Shown in pieces: positions 19,505 through 29,640 of a stretch of DNA of 64,000 bases. Location: assembly GCA_024734495.1 (NCBI GenBank), contig JALMQS010000061.1:9850598-9914597 (forward strand). The letters are read 5' to 3'. The notes beneath the pieces are model-generated. The model was not told where the DNA came from. It was given only the letters and a program-made list of their open reading frames with translations, and searched no databases. The stretch's first letter is position 1. The number at the start of each line of letters is the position of its first letter. The translations under genes were made by a program, and so were the position numbers. Source of the DNA: Forficula auricularia (taxonomy: Eukaryota; Arthropoda; Insecta; Dermaptera; Forficulidae).

Positions 19505-22348
19505 ACACAGGAGGAGGACATCATTTTTTCTGCATACTACCAGAATGTGAGAGGATTAAGAACAAAACTGGACGATCTTAGACTATCAGCTGTGAATGAC
19601 ATTCATGATGTGTATGCCTTAACTGAAACCTGGCTTACTTGTGATATCTCATCTAGTGAACTAGGTTTTAATAATTATGTTATCTACCGATGTGATAGAG
19701 GTTGTGATAATAGTGACAAATCTAGAGGTGGTGGTGTTTTACTAGCTGTAAAAAATGAATTAGAAAGCCGTTCTTTGCTTGATGTGGACAGATCTATTGA
19801 ACATTTATTTGTTACTATCAAAATGGGTTCAAAAAGAGTACTCCTCGTTTGTGCATATTTTCCACCTCAATCTTCTACCGATGTATACGAAAGACATTTT
19901 AATCAGATAGAACAAATTTGTATATCAAATCATATTTCTGAATTGATAATATTTGGGGATTATAATGTTCCACAGATAGATTGGGATAAAAACGGATCTG
20001 TTAAGAAAGATGGCTGTTGCTTACAAACCTACAACTTAATTTCTGAATTTAAAAACTATTTTAATCTCACTCAGCTAAATGTGATACATAATTCGAATGG
20101 GAGTATCCTAGACTTAATATTTAGTAATGTTAGATCCTCTTCATTAAAGCAACTTCAACCAGGCGATTGCCTGGTTCAAATTGATTCCCATCACCCTGTC
20201 ATCAATATAGATTTTTTTATATCACCCCAACGAATTTGTAATAGACCTGTTCATCTTTTAAACTTTAAAGCTATGAATTACACTATTTTTAATGATAAAA
20301 TTTCCTCAATCGACTGGGAAAATTTATTTGGTGATGTTTCTGTGGATGTTTGTGTACGGGTGTTTTATGACTTTCTTGAAGGTCTTATTGATGAATGCGT
20401 GCCCAAGATTACTATTTTTAGTAATTCATATCCGAGATGGTTTACAACAGAGCTAAAAATATTAAACTGTCGAAAGAAACTTATTCATAAAAGATTTAAA
20501 ACTTTGGGCTTACAGTCAATTCATGACGAATTCACTAAACTTAGGACTGAGTGTAAGAGATTAAAAAGAAAATGTTTCAAAAATTATATTGAATCTCTTG
20601 AAGTTTCGATGAACACTGCCCCTAGGAAGTTTTGGTCTTACACAAGGGGTTTAAGATCTTCGCCTGAGATTCCTGAAAAGGTTAATTATATAAACCATAC
20701 CAGTCTTTCAGTGAATGATTCGGTGGATCTCTTTGCTGACTACTTTGCTAGTGTTTATTCCGACTGCGGTCTTCCGTGTTCTGTTTTTTCTGAATTGAGT
20801 AGTTTTCATATGTCTTCAGTGCAGCTGCCTCTGGCTGACATAGTTAAAAAAATGAAGTGTTTAAAACCAACTCTTGATCGAGGCCCGGATGGGATTCCCT
20901 CTTTTCTTTTAAGAAATGTTGATACCCTAGCTGTACCATTGCAACTTATCTTTAATAAATCTCTCACTTTTGGAGTTTTTCCAACTAAGTGGAAATTAAG
21001 CTATATTAAACCTCTATTAAAATCAGGTAACCCATCTGAAGTTGTGAATTATCGTCCCATATGCAATCAATCTGCTATAGCTAAACTCTTTGACTCTCTT
21101 GTTTGCGATGCTATTTCACCGTTATGTAGTAAATTTATCATTGAGGAACAGCATGGATTTCGACACAACAGATCAACCACTTCAAATCTTCTTCTATTTG
21201 AACAGTCTATCCTGTCCTCGTTTACTGTAAATAGACAGGTTGATGTGGTCTACACAGATATTAGCAAAGCTTTTGACACGGTAAACATTGATTTGCTTGT
21301 CTCTAAATTGGAAGCTTTTGGCTTTGATGGACAGATATTGAAATGGTTAGGTAGCTATGTACATGATAGACGACTCCAAGTTAGAATAAATAACTCTCTC
21401 TCATATGTCATCGAAGCAAAATCTGGTGTTCCTCAGGGATCTCATCTAGGTCCCTTGTTGTTTCTGATATTTATCAATGATATTGCACACTCCTTCAATA
21501 ATGTAAACTTCTTACTTTTTGCGGACGACCTCAAGCTGTATCGCGAAGTTGTTAATAGTCAGGATGCAGATATACTTCAAGAAAATTTTACGGAGCTTAT
21601 TGAATGGTGCAGTAGAAATGGCCTAAAGGTCAACTTTAATAAATGTTTCTCTATGGCTTACTTTAGAGGTACTAGAAAAATTAAGCATGTTTATGTTGAT
21701 GGTGATAGTTCTGAAGTAAAAGACGTCTCCACTTTTAAAGATCTTGGTGTAACATTTGATCGCTCGCTTAATTTTATTGATCATATCACGAAAATATCTA
21801 ATCACGCTATGAAGCTCCTTGGCTTCGTCATTCGCAATACAAAGCATTTCTCTAACATATTTACTTTAAAAAATTTATATTGTTCGATTGTTAGAAGTGG
21901 ATTAGAGTATGCAAGTCCGGTGTGGTCACCTCATTGCAAGATTCATATCCAAAAACTGGAGCGGGTAGAACGGAAATTCTTAAGATATGTTGCCTATAAA
22001 CTACATGTTCCAACTATGGATTTGTCTTATGAGCGTCTATATCTCACTCTGCATTTTTTGCCTCTTAACTTAAGAAGAGAGCAATCTGATTTCCTCCTTC
22101 TTCATGATCTCATCAGTGGCAAAATAAATAGTTCTCAGCTTCTAGAGCTGGTCACTTTCAATGTCGGTATTCACAGGACACGAAATCCACTGCTGTTTTT
22201 TACGCCTTGTCAGAGATTCTCATATCTTAAGTACTCGTGCACAAATCGCATCTTGGAAACAGGTAATAGCAATAGGGAAATAGACATATTTAACACCTCT
22301 AAAAATAAAATCAAAGATCATTTTTTCCGAAAATTTATGACAGTCTGA
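19505..22348 (+). CDS. LINE ORF2: AP-type endonuclease plus reverse transcriptase
   Basis: This is an uninterrupted polymerase of about 945 residues. It begins with the endonuclease signature YYQNVRGLRTKL and continues TETWLT, RGGGVLLAV and the GDYN-type FGDYNVPQIDW motif, ending its EN part near SHHPVIN. The reverse transcriptase follows: LKPTLDRGPDGIPSFLL, YRPI, QHGFRHNRSTTSNLL, DISKAFDTVN, SGVPQGSHLGPLLFLIFIND and the catalytic FADD (LLFADDLKLY). The C-terminal domain includes LNLRREQSDFLLLHDLI. No ATG precedes the EN motif: the frame is open from before 19,505 and overlaps the ORF1 stop pair, so translation may rely on reinitiation at TAATAA or the annotated GTG at 19,547 is just a computed start. 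All catalytic motifs I can check are present, so this is one of the best-preserved coding regions in the window and indicates recent activity. Confidence 0.92.
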   Translation, partial: TQEEDIIFSAYYQNVRGLRTKLDDLRLSAVNDIHDVYALTETWLTCDISSSELGFNNYVIYRCDRGCDNSDKSRGGGVLLAVKNELESRSLLDVDRSIEHLFVTIKMGSKRVLLVCAYFPPQSSTDVYERHFNQIEQICISNHISELIIFGDYNVPQIDWDKNGSVKKDGCCLQTYNLISEFKNYFNLTQLNVIHNSNGSILDLIFSNVRSSSLKQLQPGDCLVQIDSHHPVINIDFFISPQRICNRPVHLLNFKAMNYTIFNDKISSIDWENLFGDVSVDVCVRVFYDFLEGLIDECVPKITIFSNSYPRWFTTELKILNCRKKLIHKRFKTLGLQSIHDEFTKLRTECKRLKRKCFKNYIESLEVSMNTAPRKFWSYTRGLRSSPEIPEKVNYINHTSLSVNDSVDLFADYFASVYSDCGLPCSVFSELSSFHMSSVQLPLADIVKKMKCLKPTLDRGPDGIPSFLLRNVDTLAVPLQLIFNKSLTFGVFPTKWKLSYIKPLLKSGNPSEVVNYRPICNQSAIAKLFDSLVCDAISPLCSKFIIEEQHGFRHNRSTTSNLLLFEQSILSSFTVNRQVDVVYTDISKAFDTVNIDLLVSKLEAFGFDGQILKWLGSYVHDRRLQVRINNSLSYVIEAKSGVPQGSHLGPLLFLIFINDIAHSFNNVNFLLFADDLKLYREVVNSQDADILQENFTELIEWCSRNGLKVNFNKCFSMAYFRGTRKIKHVYVDGDSSEVKDVSTFKDLGVTFDRSLNFIDHITKISNHAMKLLGFVIRNTKHFSNIFTLKNLYCSIVRSGLEYASPVWSPHCKIHIQKLERVERKFLRYVAYKLHVPTMDLSYERLYLTLHFLPLNLRREQSDFLLLHDLISGKINSSQLLELVTFNVGIHRTRNPLLFFTPCQRFSYLKYSCTNRILETGNSNREIDIFNTSKNKIKDHFFRKFMTV

Positions 22349-22843
22349 TGGGAGTGATTTGCATTGCTTTATTTTTGGTTTAATATTATTAAACTATTGA
22401 ATGGCATATCTTTGTTGAATTTTGTCTTTACTTAATTTTTACGAGATTTTGTTTTTGTTTTTGTTTTTGTTTTGAATGAATTTATGTGAACATCCCCACC
22501 AGCACCGTAAACATTGTAATACTGAATTATGTACCTATTTATGTATGTTTCTCTTTTATCTTTTGCTTTTCTTTTCATTATTGTTTTCTGTATGATTTTC
22601 ATGTGATAGTTCTTTTATTGTTAATTATATTTATTGTTCGAGTATAGATTATTGTATTTTTTATTGCATTGTTTATATATGATTTTGATGTTTTATTTTG
22701 TAATTCTTTGTAAAAAAAAAAAAAAATTTTTTTTTTATTTTTCTTGATATAACACTCATTATACACGTATTTGACATTTTTGTAAGTGGACTACTAGTCC
22801 GTAAAATTATCTAAATAAATAAATAAATAAATAAATAAATTAT

Positions 22844-22889
22844 GAAGCTGAAATTGCATTCATGCAACTCAAATATCCAATATATACAG
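22844..22889 (+). pseudogene. C2H2 zinc-finger gene exon 1 (unit B), start codon disrupted
   Basis: The frame reads EAEIAFMQLKYPIYT and ends ...ACA G at a GTTAGT donor (22,890), phase 1, exactly as in units C and D. The codon that is ATG in C and D is GAA here because the (AAAT)n tail of the LINE ends at this point. An in-frame ATG survives six codons in (22,862). The promoter-side sequence is 4.2 kb upstream, beyond the LINE. Confidence 0.8.
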
Positions 22890-23364
22890 GTTAGTTTTCT
22901 TTTCGTGTCAACATGTCAGGGAATATAAATAAAAGATTTTGTTTATTTATTAAATAATTGATTGTTATCTATATTGAACATTGTTAATTTTCTATTATTG
23001 TTTTCAATTAAACAGTTGAATAGGAAAAGTTCATTCTTGCCTCGAATTGATCAGAATCTTATGCAGATTGTCAAAATCTGATTAAGTAATATTTAATAAA
23101 TTTATTTTTATCTATAATATAATTATGTTGTGTTATTTTTAATAATTATTTTGGCTTTAAATAAAAGAATAATTTGGTTTAATTATAATAAACTTCCACA
23201 AAATTCAATTTCATTATTTATTTATTTATTATTATTATTTATGTATGGCCCGTGCCTGAGTATAAGACCGCCTCCAAGATAACATCATATAAATAACTCC
23301 AAAACGGCTTATCAAATCAAAAAGATATATCTATAAGATAAATTAAAGCTCTTTAAATTACGCG
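22890..23364 (+). other. intron 1 of unit B
   Basis: It shares GGGAATATAAATAAAAGATT, ATTGAACATTGTTAATTTTC and ATTCTTGCCTCGAATTGATC with the intron 1 regions at 34,430-34,690 and 45,040-45,330, so it is inherited with the duplication. No gene lies inside it. Confidence 0.65.
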
Positions 23365-23600
23365 TAAAATGATAACAAATTCAAAGTTTCATCTTAATTG
23401 GATAATGGTAACCCGTGCCGCAAAATGAGGTTGAAGTTTTGAAAAACTGCAATTTTTTGCAAAAAATCGCAGTATTTCCTTCATAAAATGAAATCCATCA
23501 CTCACCTAGAAACTTGATTCCTGTCTCATTCTCTGAGAAAATTTTATTGACTTGAACCACTTTATTTTATAAAAGCAGCCATCCATGACAGGATATGATC
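23365..23600. repeat. fragment of the intron-2 palindromic element
   Basis: AAAGTTTCATCTTAATTGGA, ATGGTAACCCGTGCCGCAA and CCTAGAAACTTGATTCC match one arm of the palindrome at 27,400-27,560. It is cut at 23,600 by the LINE fragment. Confidence 0.7.
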
Positions 23601-24960
23601 CTAATATGTTCTTGTCTATTAAAGACAAATTCAACGTACGTCCTTCGTCACTTAGAAAATAATAAAATAATTCACGATAGGCAATATGGATTTAGACAAA
23701 ATCGCCCCACAGACGACATTTTAACCTATGACACCCACATCTGGAACAAAACTCTAGAGACCGGAAAGGAAACCCTCGCTGTAGCCCTAGATATCTCCAA
23801 AGCTTTTGACCAAGTTTGGCACAAAAATCTTCTTACCAAACTGACAGCCTTTGGATGCACACCAACACTTCACAAATGGATAGAAAGCTTTCTGACAAAC
23901 CGTAGTATCAAAGTTGTGGTGGATGGACTATCATCTGAATCGTTCTCCACAAACGCTGGTCTTCCCCAGGCTCTGTAATCTCCCCCACACTCTTCCTAAT
24001 TTATCTAAACGACCTTATCCGTCAAACCCCACTCATTGTTACGCCGACGATAGCACTCTGCAAGGCAAAAAACCCTCACTCCCGAATAATCGAATCAATG
24101 TTGCCTCCTCAATCACTCTCGACCTAGACAAACTGATTAAATGGGGCTCTTAAAATTTAGTTAACTTTAATACTCAATGTTGTCTAATTTCTATGCGAAA
24201 ATAAAAATTTCCCTGATATTCACTTCGATTCGAATACCCTGAAAATGTGTGACAGTCTATCTATCCATGTTGGGCGTCTCTGTCGCATCTGACCTGTCTT
24301 GGAATGAACACATCTCCTCTGTGGCGAAATCTGCAGCAAGGAAGATTGGCTACTTATTCAAGTCCAATCGATTTTACAAGCCCCCACATCTTCTCACCAT
24401 CTACAAGGCCCAAATCCGCCCCTGTCTCGAATACGGCTCTCATCTATGGAGAGTAGCCTCTAAATATTCTCTTGCTACCCTGGATGCAATTCAGAAACGA
24501 GCCGTCAGGCTAATTGACGATTCTACCCTCACCGACTCCCTCGACTCGCTGGCTCATCGAAGAAATGTCTCTGCCCTTTCCCTTTTCTATAGATACTATC
24601 ACGGCAGGTGCTCTAATGAGATAAAATCAATAATTCCCCCCAAAGCATGCTTTGCACGTAGCACGCGTTTTGCCGACTCCCAACACTCTTTCGCGGTCAA
24701 ATTAGAAAAGTGCCGGACCACTTCATTCGCCAATACGTATATCCCCATGACTTCAAGGAACTGGAACTCTCTCCCAGCCTCCATCTTTCCCAGCACTTAT
24801 AATCTTCAAACCTTCAAAACCGGGGTGCATAGACACCTACGTTTCCACCCTCTCACTTAATCAACTTTCCCTTCTCTTCGGTAATGCAAGGGTCTTTCGA
24901 GATTCATAGGGGCTGCATCTTTACTGGTGCACCCTTCTTGCATTCAATTAAAAAAAAAAA
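23601..24960 (+). pseudogene. Jockey-like LINE, 5'-truncated (copy 2)
   Basis: This copy starts further 5' in RT than copy 1: LRHLENNKIIHDRQYGFRQN, ALDISKAFDQVWH and KLTAFGCTPTLHKWIESFL are readable at 23,640-23,960. A frameshift occurs around GLPQ near 23,960. HCYADDSTL follows in another frame with a stop at 24,151-24,153, and then a long clean segment from LSMLGVSVASDLSWNEHI to FKTGVHRHLRF at 24,253-24,860. The 3' end is ...CTTGCATTCAATT plus A-run, as in copy 1. It sits in intron 1 of zinc-finger unit B. Copies 1 and 2 are very similar over their shared last ~700 bp. Confidence 0.85.
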
Positions 24961-25149
24961 TATTTAAAATAAAATTATATGCTCAAATATTAATTTTTAT
25001 AGTTTTATTATATAATAGTTTTTTGATTAAATAATGAAAAAATCAAAAGCACGAATTTTTTTTGGTTATCATTGCAATTTATAGTATAAAAAACAAAATC
25101 CCATCACGACCATATAAATTCATTCTATGTAACAAAAGTTAGAGATTTT

Positions 25150-25290
25150 TAGAGGCCTTTTTTTTACAAATTTCATATTTTAATTTCATTAAAATAAAAT
25201 AAAAATAAAAAAAAATTGTTATAAATTCCCTGGCGATTTGGGCGCCCGTGTTGCACACCCGCCAGGCACTGGCCTGTGGACGGGCTCTTA
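25150..25290. repeat. dispersed repeat shared with 43,985-44,140
   Basis: TTGTTATAAATTCCCTG.CGATTTGG and GTGTTGCAC.CCCGCCAGGCA and GGCCTGT occur at both loci. Confidence 0.65.
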
Positions 25291-25292
25291 GG

Positions 25293-26175
25293 CAGGGTGC
25301 ACACTGGAGACGCAGATCCGCAGCGCAGGCAGGTCATTTCTTGTGAACCATGTTTTAAGTTGAGCCGCAGCACAGTCCCGCCCCACGTGCCGACTGCGCC
25401 CACTTGTGGAGACGCCACAGAAACTGATTCACGCAGTGCTCAGTTTTTTATTTTTTAATTGGTTTTTTATATTAAAACCCACAAATACTATATTAAAACC
25501 CACAAATACATTACAGCAAATATTATTATATATCTATTAAAATTAGGAAATTTTTGTTTTTGTTTATTTTCATTATACAGTGTGGGGCATAAAGACTACC
25601 ACATTTGAAGAGGTGTAAATAAAAAACACAATAGCAAAAACTAACCACCCAAATTGGGGGTCGAAAAATGAAAATTCTTGCCCTTGGAGCAAACTCAACC
25701 ATATTTTGTATACATATTCTCTTGCCCCCCCCCCCCCCCCCCCCCCCAGAAGTCTAAAATGCAAAAACTAACCACGCAAAATGGGTGAAAAAATGAAAAT
25801 TCTTGTTTTTAGAACAAACTAATCCAAATTTTGTATACATATTCTGGGCCACTAGAATGCTAGAAACGCAAAAACTGGGTGCGGGGGTGGGACGTAGGCC
25901 CGGGGTGGGGGGTGGGGTCGAAATGGGTAAGAAGGGTGCGTAGTGGGGTGTGGGGGTGGGGATGTAGCACCTTGGCTTGGGGGGCTTCTCAGCTAGTGTT
26001 TTATATTTTTTTTACAAAATAAATGTTTCGCATAAGACGGTCATTTTAATTCTGTGCTTTCGTCGACCTGCTGCCCGAAACTGCTTCTCAATGTGCGCGT
26101 ACACTGTGCGACGCAGTGTTTTTTTTCCTGTGCTGCACTGCCTGCCCTGCGTGACTCAGCTCAGTGTGCACCTTA
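25293..26175. mobile_element. candidate TIR element interrupted by a TACTAGCTG-type repeat
   Basis: CAGGGTGCACACTGG at 25,293 faces CAGTGTGCACCTTA at 26,162-26,175 as an imperfect inverted terminus of ~13 bp. Both flanks inside are unusually GC-rich (CGCAGATCCGCAGCGCAGGC; CTGTGCTGCACTGCCTGCCC). The middle, 25,590-26,000, is the separate repeat with a C23-type run at 25,725-25,747 and a G-rich stretch ending GGCTTCTCAGCTAGTG. I see no transposase. Confidence 0.4.
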
Positions 26176-26394
26176 GCTTAGGGTCACGCAAAGCCGCCTC
26201 AAGACCAAGGTTTTTTCTCAACTCGCCAATGATACCAACTTCTCCAGATGTTTTTTGTATGTTCTTAAGTTTGCAAATGTGTCCATGATAATGGGTTCTT
26301 GGACAGTTGAGAAGGTCATTGAATCTGGATTTTCATTGATCTAGTTCTGTATCAGGTTACGCAATTGACCGAGGAAGCCTTTATTATTTTTCAA

Positions 26395-26500
26395 ATATTA
26401 ATTTTTATATTTTTGCCTCTAGCTGGGCTGGAACCCGTAATGTTGTATTTTTACACAATCGATAACGTTACCCGCTCGGCTACCGGCGCCCGAATCATTA

Positions 26501-26572
<72 letters not shown>
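26395..26572 (-). repeat. tRNA-derived SINE-like segment plus (TA)n microsatellite
   Basis: On the minus strand GGTAGCCGAGCGGGTAACG looks like a polymerase III box A and GGGTTCCAGCCC a box B, ~50 bp apart. The same block lies at 45,885-45,955, in the same intron of unit D, so it predates the duplication. In unit B it is followed by ~66 bp of TA repeats (26,507-26,572) that are reduced to a few bases in unit D. It does not fold as a good tRNA. Confidence 0.55.
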
Positions 26573-26577
<5 letters not shown>

Positions 26578-26693
26578 TAATTCGAATCAAGTCTGAATTG
26601 GTTCATTTATATTCACTTGGACTAGATTTTAACCCACTCGTGTCCATAGGGTCCTTGAACATTTATATCCAATTGAAATTTTATCTTTTTCAG

Positions 26694-26837
26694 GGCCACA
26701 TTTCTTGTGCTGTGATTGTCGGACGATGTTCATTAGTGAAGAATTCTTGAACAAACATCAAAAGAAATGTATACATAGGAAATTACATTTAATTTTAAAA
26801 ATGAAATTTCAATTGCTAGGAAATACATCAGCTGATG
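26694..26837 (+). CDS. C2H2 zinc-finger gene exon 2 (unit B)
   Basis: The exon is 144 bp, preceded by a pyrimidine-rich CTTTTTCAG acceptor and followed by a GTAAGT donor, phase 1 at both ends. With the last G of exon 1 it encodes GPHFLCCDCRTMFISEEFLN and KHQKKCIHRKLHLILKMKF and then GNTSADG. The core is a C-X2-C-X12-H-X3-C zinc knuckle/finger. The matching exon in unit D has the same length and splice phases, with a handful of residue differences (EE/ED, LL/PG). Conservation of frame and splice sites between two copies argues this exon was under selection when duplicated. Unit B itself is probably not expressed normally because its exon 1 is damaged. Confidence 0.85.
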
Positions 26838-27035
26838 GTAAGTTCATTTATTTGATTTATAACCTTGGAAGCATTCTCCTAAAACCTTTGTTCAAATTCT
26901 AATTTAGATGAAATTAAGCCTTTGTCCTCCATTTCGGAGACCATTATGATATCCAAGGGATTAAGTTTGTTACGATTTTAATTCTAATAATTTTCTCTGA
27001 TCTATGAAATCAAAATTAATTCCTTAGCACACTAT

Positions 27036-28060
27036 ATAGCCCAGTCCAATTAGACAAAATAAGGCTAATCGGTGGAATAAAATCCCAGAGTTTTGGAAAT
27101 AGAATAGTCTTAAACGCTTCCGTTACACTTGTGTTAATGTCTGTCAAAAGTCCCCAAGGAGGGGGTGGGGGTTAATGTTCTCTTTTTTCAGTTTTTCGCT
27201 TATAACTCGAAAACCGTTTTTTGTAAATAACCGTCCTATAGTAAATTAAAGAGGACAAAATTTCTCCCGGATCGCTTTTGAATACTATCCCAAAAACTCG
27301 CACTTTTTTCAATTTTGTTTCCCGATTCGACCTTAAAGGAGCACGTTTTCAAGATAAAGACGACTCTATATACATTTTTAAACTTGATTAAATTTGCTAA
27401 AATTAATACAAAGTTTCATCTTAATTGGATAAGGGTAACCCGGCCGCAATGAGGTTGTAGTTTTGAAAAAATGTAATTTTTTGCAAAAAATGCAGTTTTC
27501 CTACATAAATTGAAAACCACTCATCCTAGAAACTTGATTCTTATTTCATTCTCTGGGAAATTTTGTTGACTCTTAGATTTTTAGATATCCAGAATTTTTG
27601 ATGAAGGAAAGACTGAGATTTTTTTGCAAAAATTTCCATTTTTATTTCAATACTACAACCTCATTGCGGCCGGGTTACCATTATCCAATTAAAATGAAAC
27701 TTTGTTTTAATTTTAGCAAATTTAATCTAGTTTAAAAATGTATAGAATCGTCTTTGTCGAAAACGTGCTCCTTTATGGTCGAATTGGGAAACAAAATTGA
27801 AAAAAGTGCGAGTTTTTGGGATAGTATTCAAAAGTGATCCGGGAGAAATTTTGTCCACTTTAATTTACAATAGGACGGTTATTTACAAAATATTGGCCGT
27901 TTACAAGTTATAAGCGAAAAACTGGAAAAAGGGAACTTTGGGGACTTTTGAGACATTTATTCCAAGCCTAAGGGAAGCGTTTAAGACAATTTCCAAAATT
28001 CTGGGATTCTTATCTACCGATTTGTCTAATTTAACTGGGCTAATATACTACTAATCTATC
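27036..28060. repeat. ~1-kb near-perfect palindrome in intron 2 (unit B)
   Basis: The outer ends are TAGCCCAGTCCAATTAGAC and GTCTAATTTAACTGGGCTA. Pairing continues inward through AAACGCTTCC/GGAAGCGTTT, TTTTTCGCTTATAACT/AGTTATAAGCGAAAA, CGGATCGCTTTTGAATAC/AGTATTCAAAAGTGATCCGG and the ACCCGG.CCGCAATGAGGTT arm pair, to a centre near 27,570. Arms are ~480 bp. Versions lie in intron 2 of unit D (46,430-47,400) and, truncated, before unit A exon 3 (13,545-14,380). It has no ORF and resembles a fold-back or MITE-like element fixed before the gene duplications. Confidence 0.85.
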
Positions 28061-28173
28061 GATATAATTGGATGATTTCACAATTAAAAATAAGAAAACT
28101 ACAATAAACTTTTCTGCTCTATATTGAATTTAATCTCTAAATTCATCTCTTTGACACATTTATTTTTTTCTAG

Positions 28174-29187
28174 ATACAACTAAGCGAACTAAGAATGAAA
28201 ATGAAGATTATTTCTGTGAGGAATGTTTCTCTGGATTTCTATCATTGTCTGATTTCGAAAGCCATATACAGGAAGGCCATTCAGAAGAAGTACTCTTCTC
28301 AAGTCATCTCAGCGATCGGAAATACATTGTTGAAACCAAATCGGAACCCCCTATTCCCATGATTCCTCATATCGAGAAGGCTTCTAAAGTGACCTTTCAT
28401 GATGAATATAATACCGCCAAACGTTCTTTACCCTCTCCTAACAATAAAAAAAAAATTAAATCAAAACAAACTAATCAATGTTTGGGAACTATTTCTAATA
28501 ACAATCATACTGGCCATAAGCCTTTCGTCTGTGATCACTGCGAGAAGGGTTTCTCATATAAGAGTCAACTCAAGAGCCATTTACTCATTCATACAAGCCA
28601 AAAGCCTTTCGTATGTGATCACTGCGAGAAGGGTTTCTCGCGAAAAGCTGATCTTAAAAAACATTTACTTATTCATGCAGAAGACAAGCCTTTCGTCTGT
28701 GATCATTGCATGAAGGGTTTTTCACGAATGAGTCATCTCAAGACCCATTTACTTATTCATACAGGCGAAAAGCCTTTCGTATGTGATCACTGCAAAAAGA
28801 GTTTCTCAGATAAGAGTAATTTCAAAAAGCATTTACTTATTCATACAGACGAAAAGCCTTTCGTCTGTGATCACTGCGAGAAGGGTTTTTAGAAAAAGGA
28901 TCTCTCAAAAAGCATTTACTTATTCATACAGGCCAAAAGCCTTTCGCCTGTGATCACTGCCTGAAGGGTTTTTCACAAAAGAGTCATCTCAAGACCCATT
29001 TACTTATTCATACAGGCGACAAGCCTTTTATCTGTGATCAATGCGATAAATGTTTTACTCAAAAGTCTAGTCTCAAAACGCATTTATTAATTCATACAGG
29101 CCAAAAAGCCTTTCGTGTGTGATCACTGCGAAAAGAGTTTCGCACTAAAGTGTTAATTTAAAAAATCATTTGAAAATCCACTCCTAG
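28174..29187 (+). pseudogene. C2H2 zinc-finger gene exon 3 (unit B), frameshifted
   Basis: Acceptor TTTTTTTCTAG is followed by DTTKRTKNENEDYFCEECF. A first finger (CEEC...HIQEGH), a linker with VETKSEPP and KSKQTNQCLGT, and then eight TGEKP-class fingers follow: KPFVCDHCEKGFSYKSQLKS and successors with helices RKADLKKH, RMSHLKTH and DKSNFKKH. The fifth ends in a stop at 28,890-28,892 because one C is missing relative to the TTTTTCAG.AAAAGG form of unit D. In the shifted frame three more fingers are readable (EKGSLKKH, QKSHLKTH, QKSSLKTH). A second indel at CCAAAAAGCC (29,100) breaks the last finger, and the ancestral stop would be at 29,185-29,187. Up to the first stop, exons 1-3 give 302 codons in frame, so a truncated protein is conceivable. 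Confidence 0.88.
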
Positions 29188-29640
29188 AAAATTGTCTCTC
29201 TTGCTTCTATTTTAAATAACTAAATTATATATTGTCGCCTTAGGGTGCTAAGTGCGCCTTAAACCTGATAGATCCATTTTTATCATATATGACATATTAA
29301 TACCGTTCGAAAGAAAAAGAGATGCAGCATCGTCCAAGTAAAACTGCTACTTAAAATTGCGATCATAAGTTGAAGTCCTGTTTAGGTCTTAACTTACTTT
29401 TTCAATTATATTCATGCTTTATAATTATCTATAACTCATTACTCGTTAAGTAAATATGAAATAATTACTCGTTACGCTTGACAAGTGAAATCGTCTGCAA
29501 ATACTCTCAAAGACTTAACGTAGTCTGGAATAAATAATTATTAAAAGAAAACATCCCTGATTATTACACCCCCGTCCTTCTCGAAACATCCTCATGCCCA
29601 TTAAAAGTAGATCTGCAATTTATTTGAATTTAACTATAGG
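29188..29640 (+). other. 3' flank of unit B
   Basis: It shares ACCGTTCGAAAGAAAAAGAG, ATGCAGCATCGTCCAAGTAA and GACAAGTGAAAT with the 3' regions at 34,850-35,440, 48,310-48,620 and 56,300-56,950. Compared with unit C, about 360 bp are missing here (after ATAAGTTG, 29,370). A unit-boundary block (ACATCCCTGAT) follows at 29,545-29,640. Confidence 0.7.

Larger units (their letters stand above)
18599..22843 (+). mobile_element. near full-length CR1/Jockey-type LINE
   Basis: The element has a short 5' UTR, a PHD-like ORF1, a complete EN-RT ORF2, a ~490-bp 3' UTR and a 3' microsatellite tail (AAAT)n at 22,813-22,842. Boundaries come from comparison with units C and D, where the host sequence ...ATATATCCAT runs straight into the exon 1 ATG. 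Here 4.2 kb separates them. A perfect inverted repeat GGACTA-C-TAGTCC at 22,788-22,800 precedes the tail, as CR1/L2-type 3' ends often carry a hairpin before a short tandem tail. Confidence 0.85.

Noticed and set aside
22720..22740. A/T homopolymer junction as the LINE's poly(A) tail
   Set aside because: Homology with units C and D places the host junction at 22,843, after the (AAAT)n tail, so this run is internal to the 3' UTR.
26420..26495. Possible Leu/Ser tRNA on the minus strand
   Set aside because: It is duplicated in the paralogous intron with mutations in the D-arm and lacks a proper cloverleaf.
26365..26580. ORF with an Ile-Tyr repeat tail
   Set aside because: It is a translation of a (TA)n microsatellite next to a SINE-like segment in an intron.
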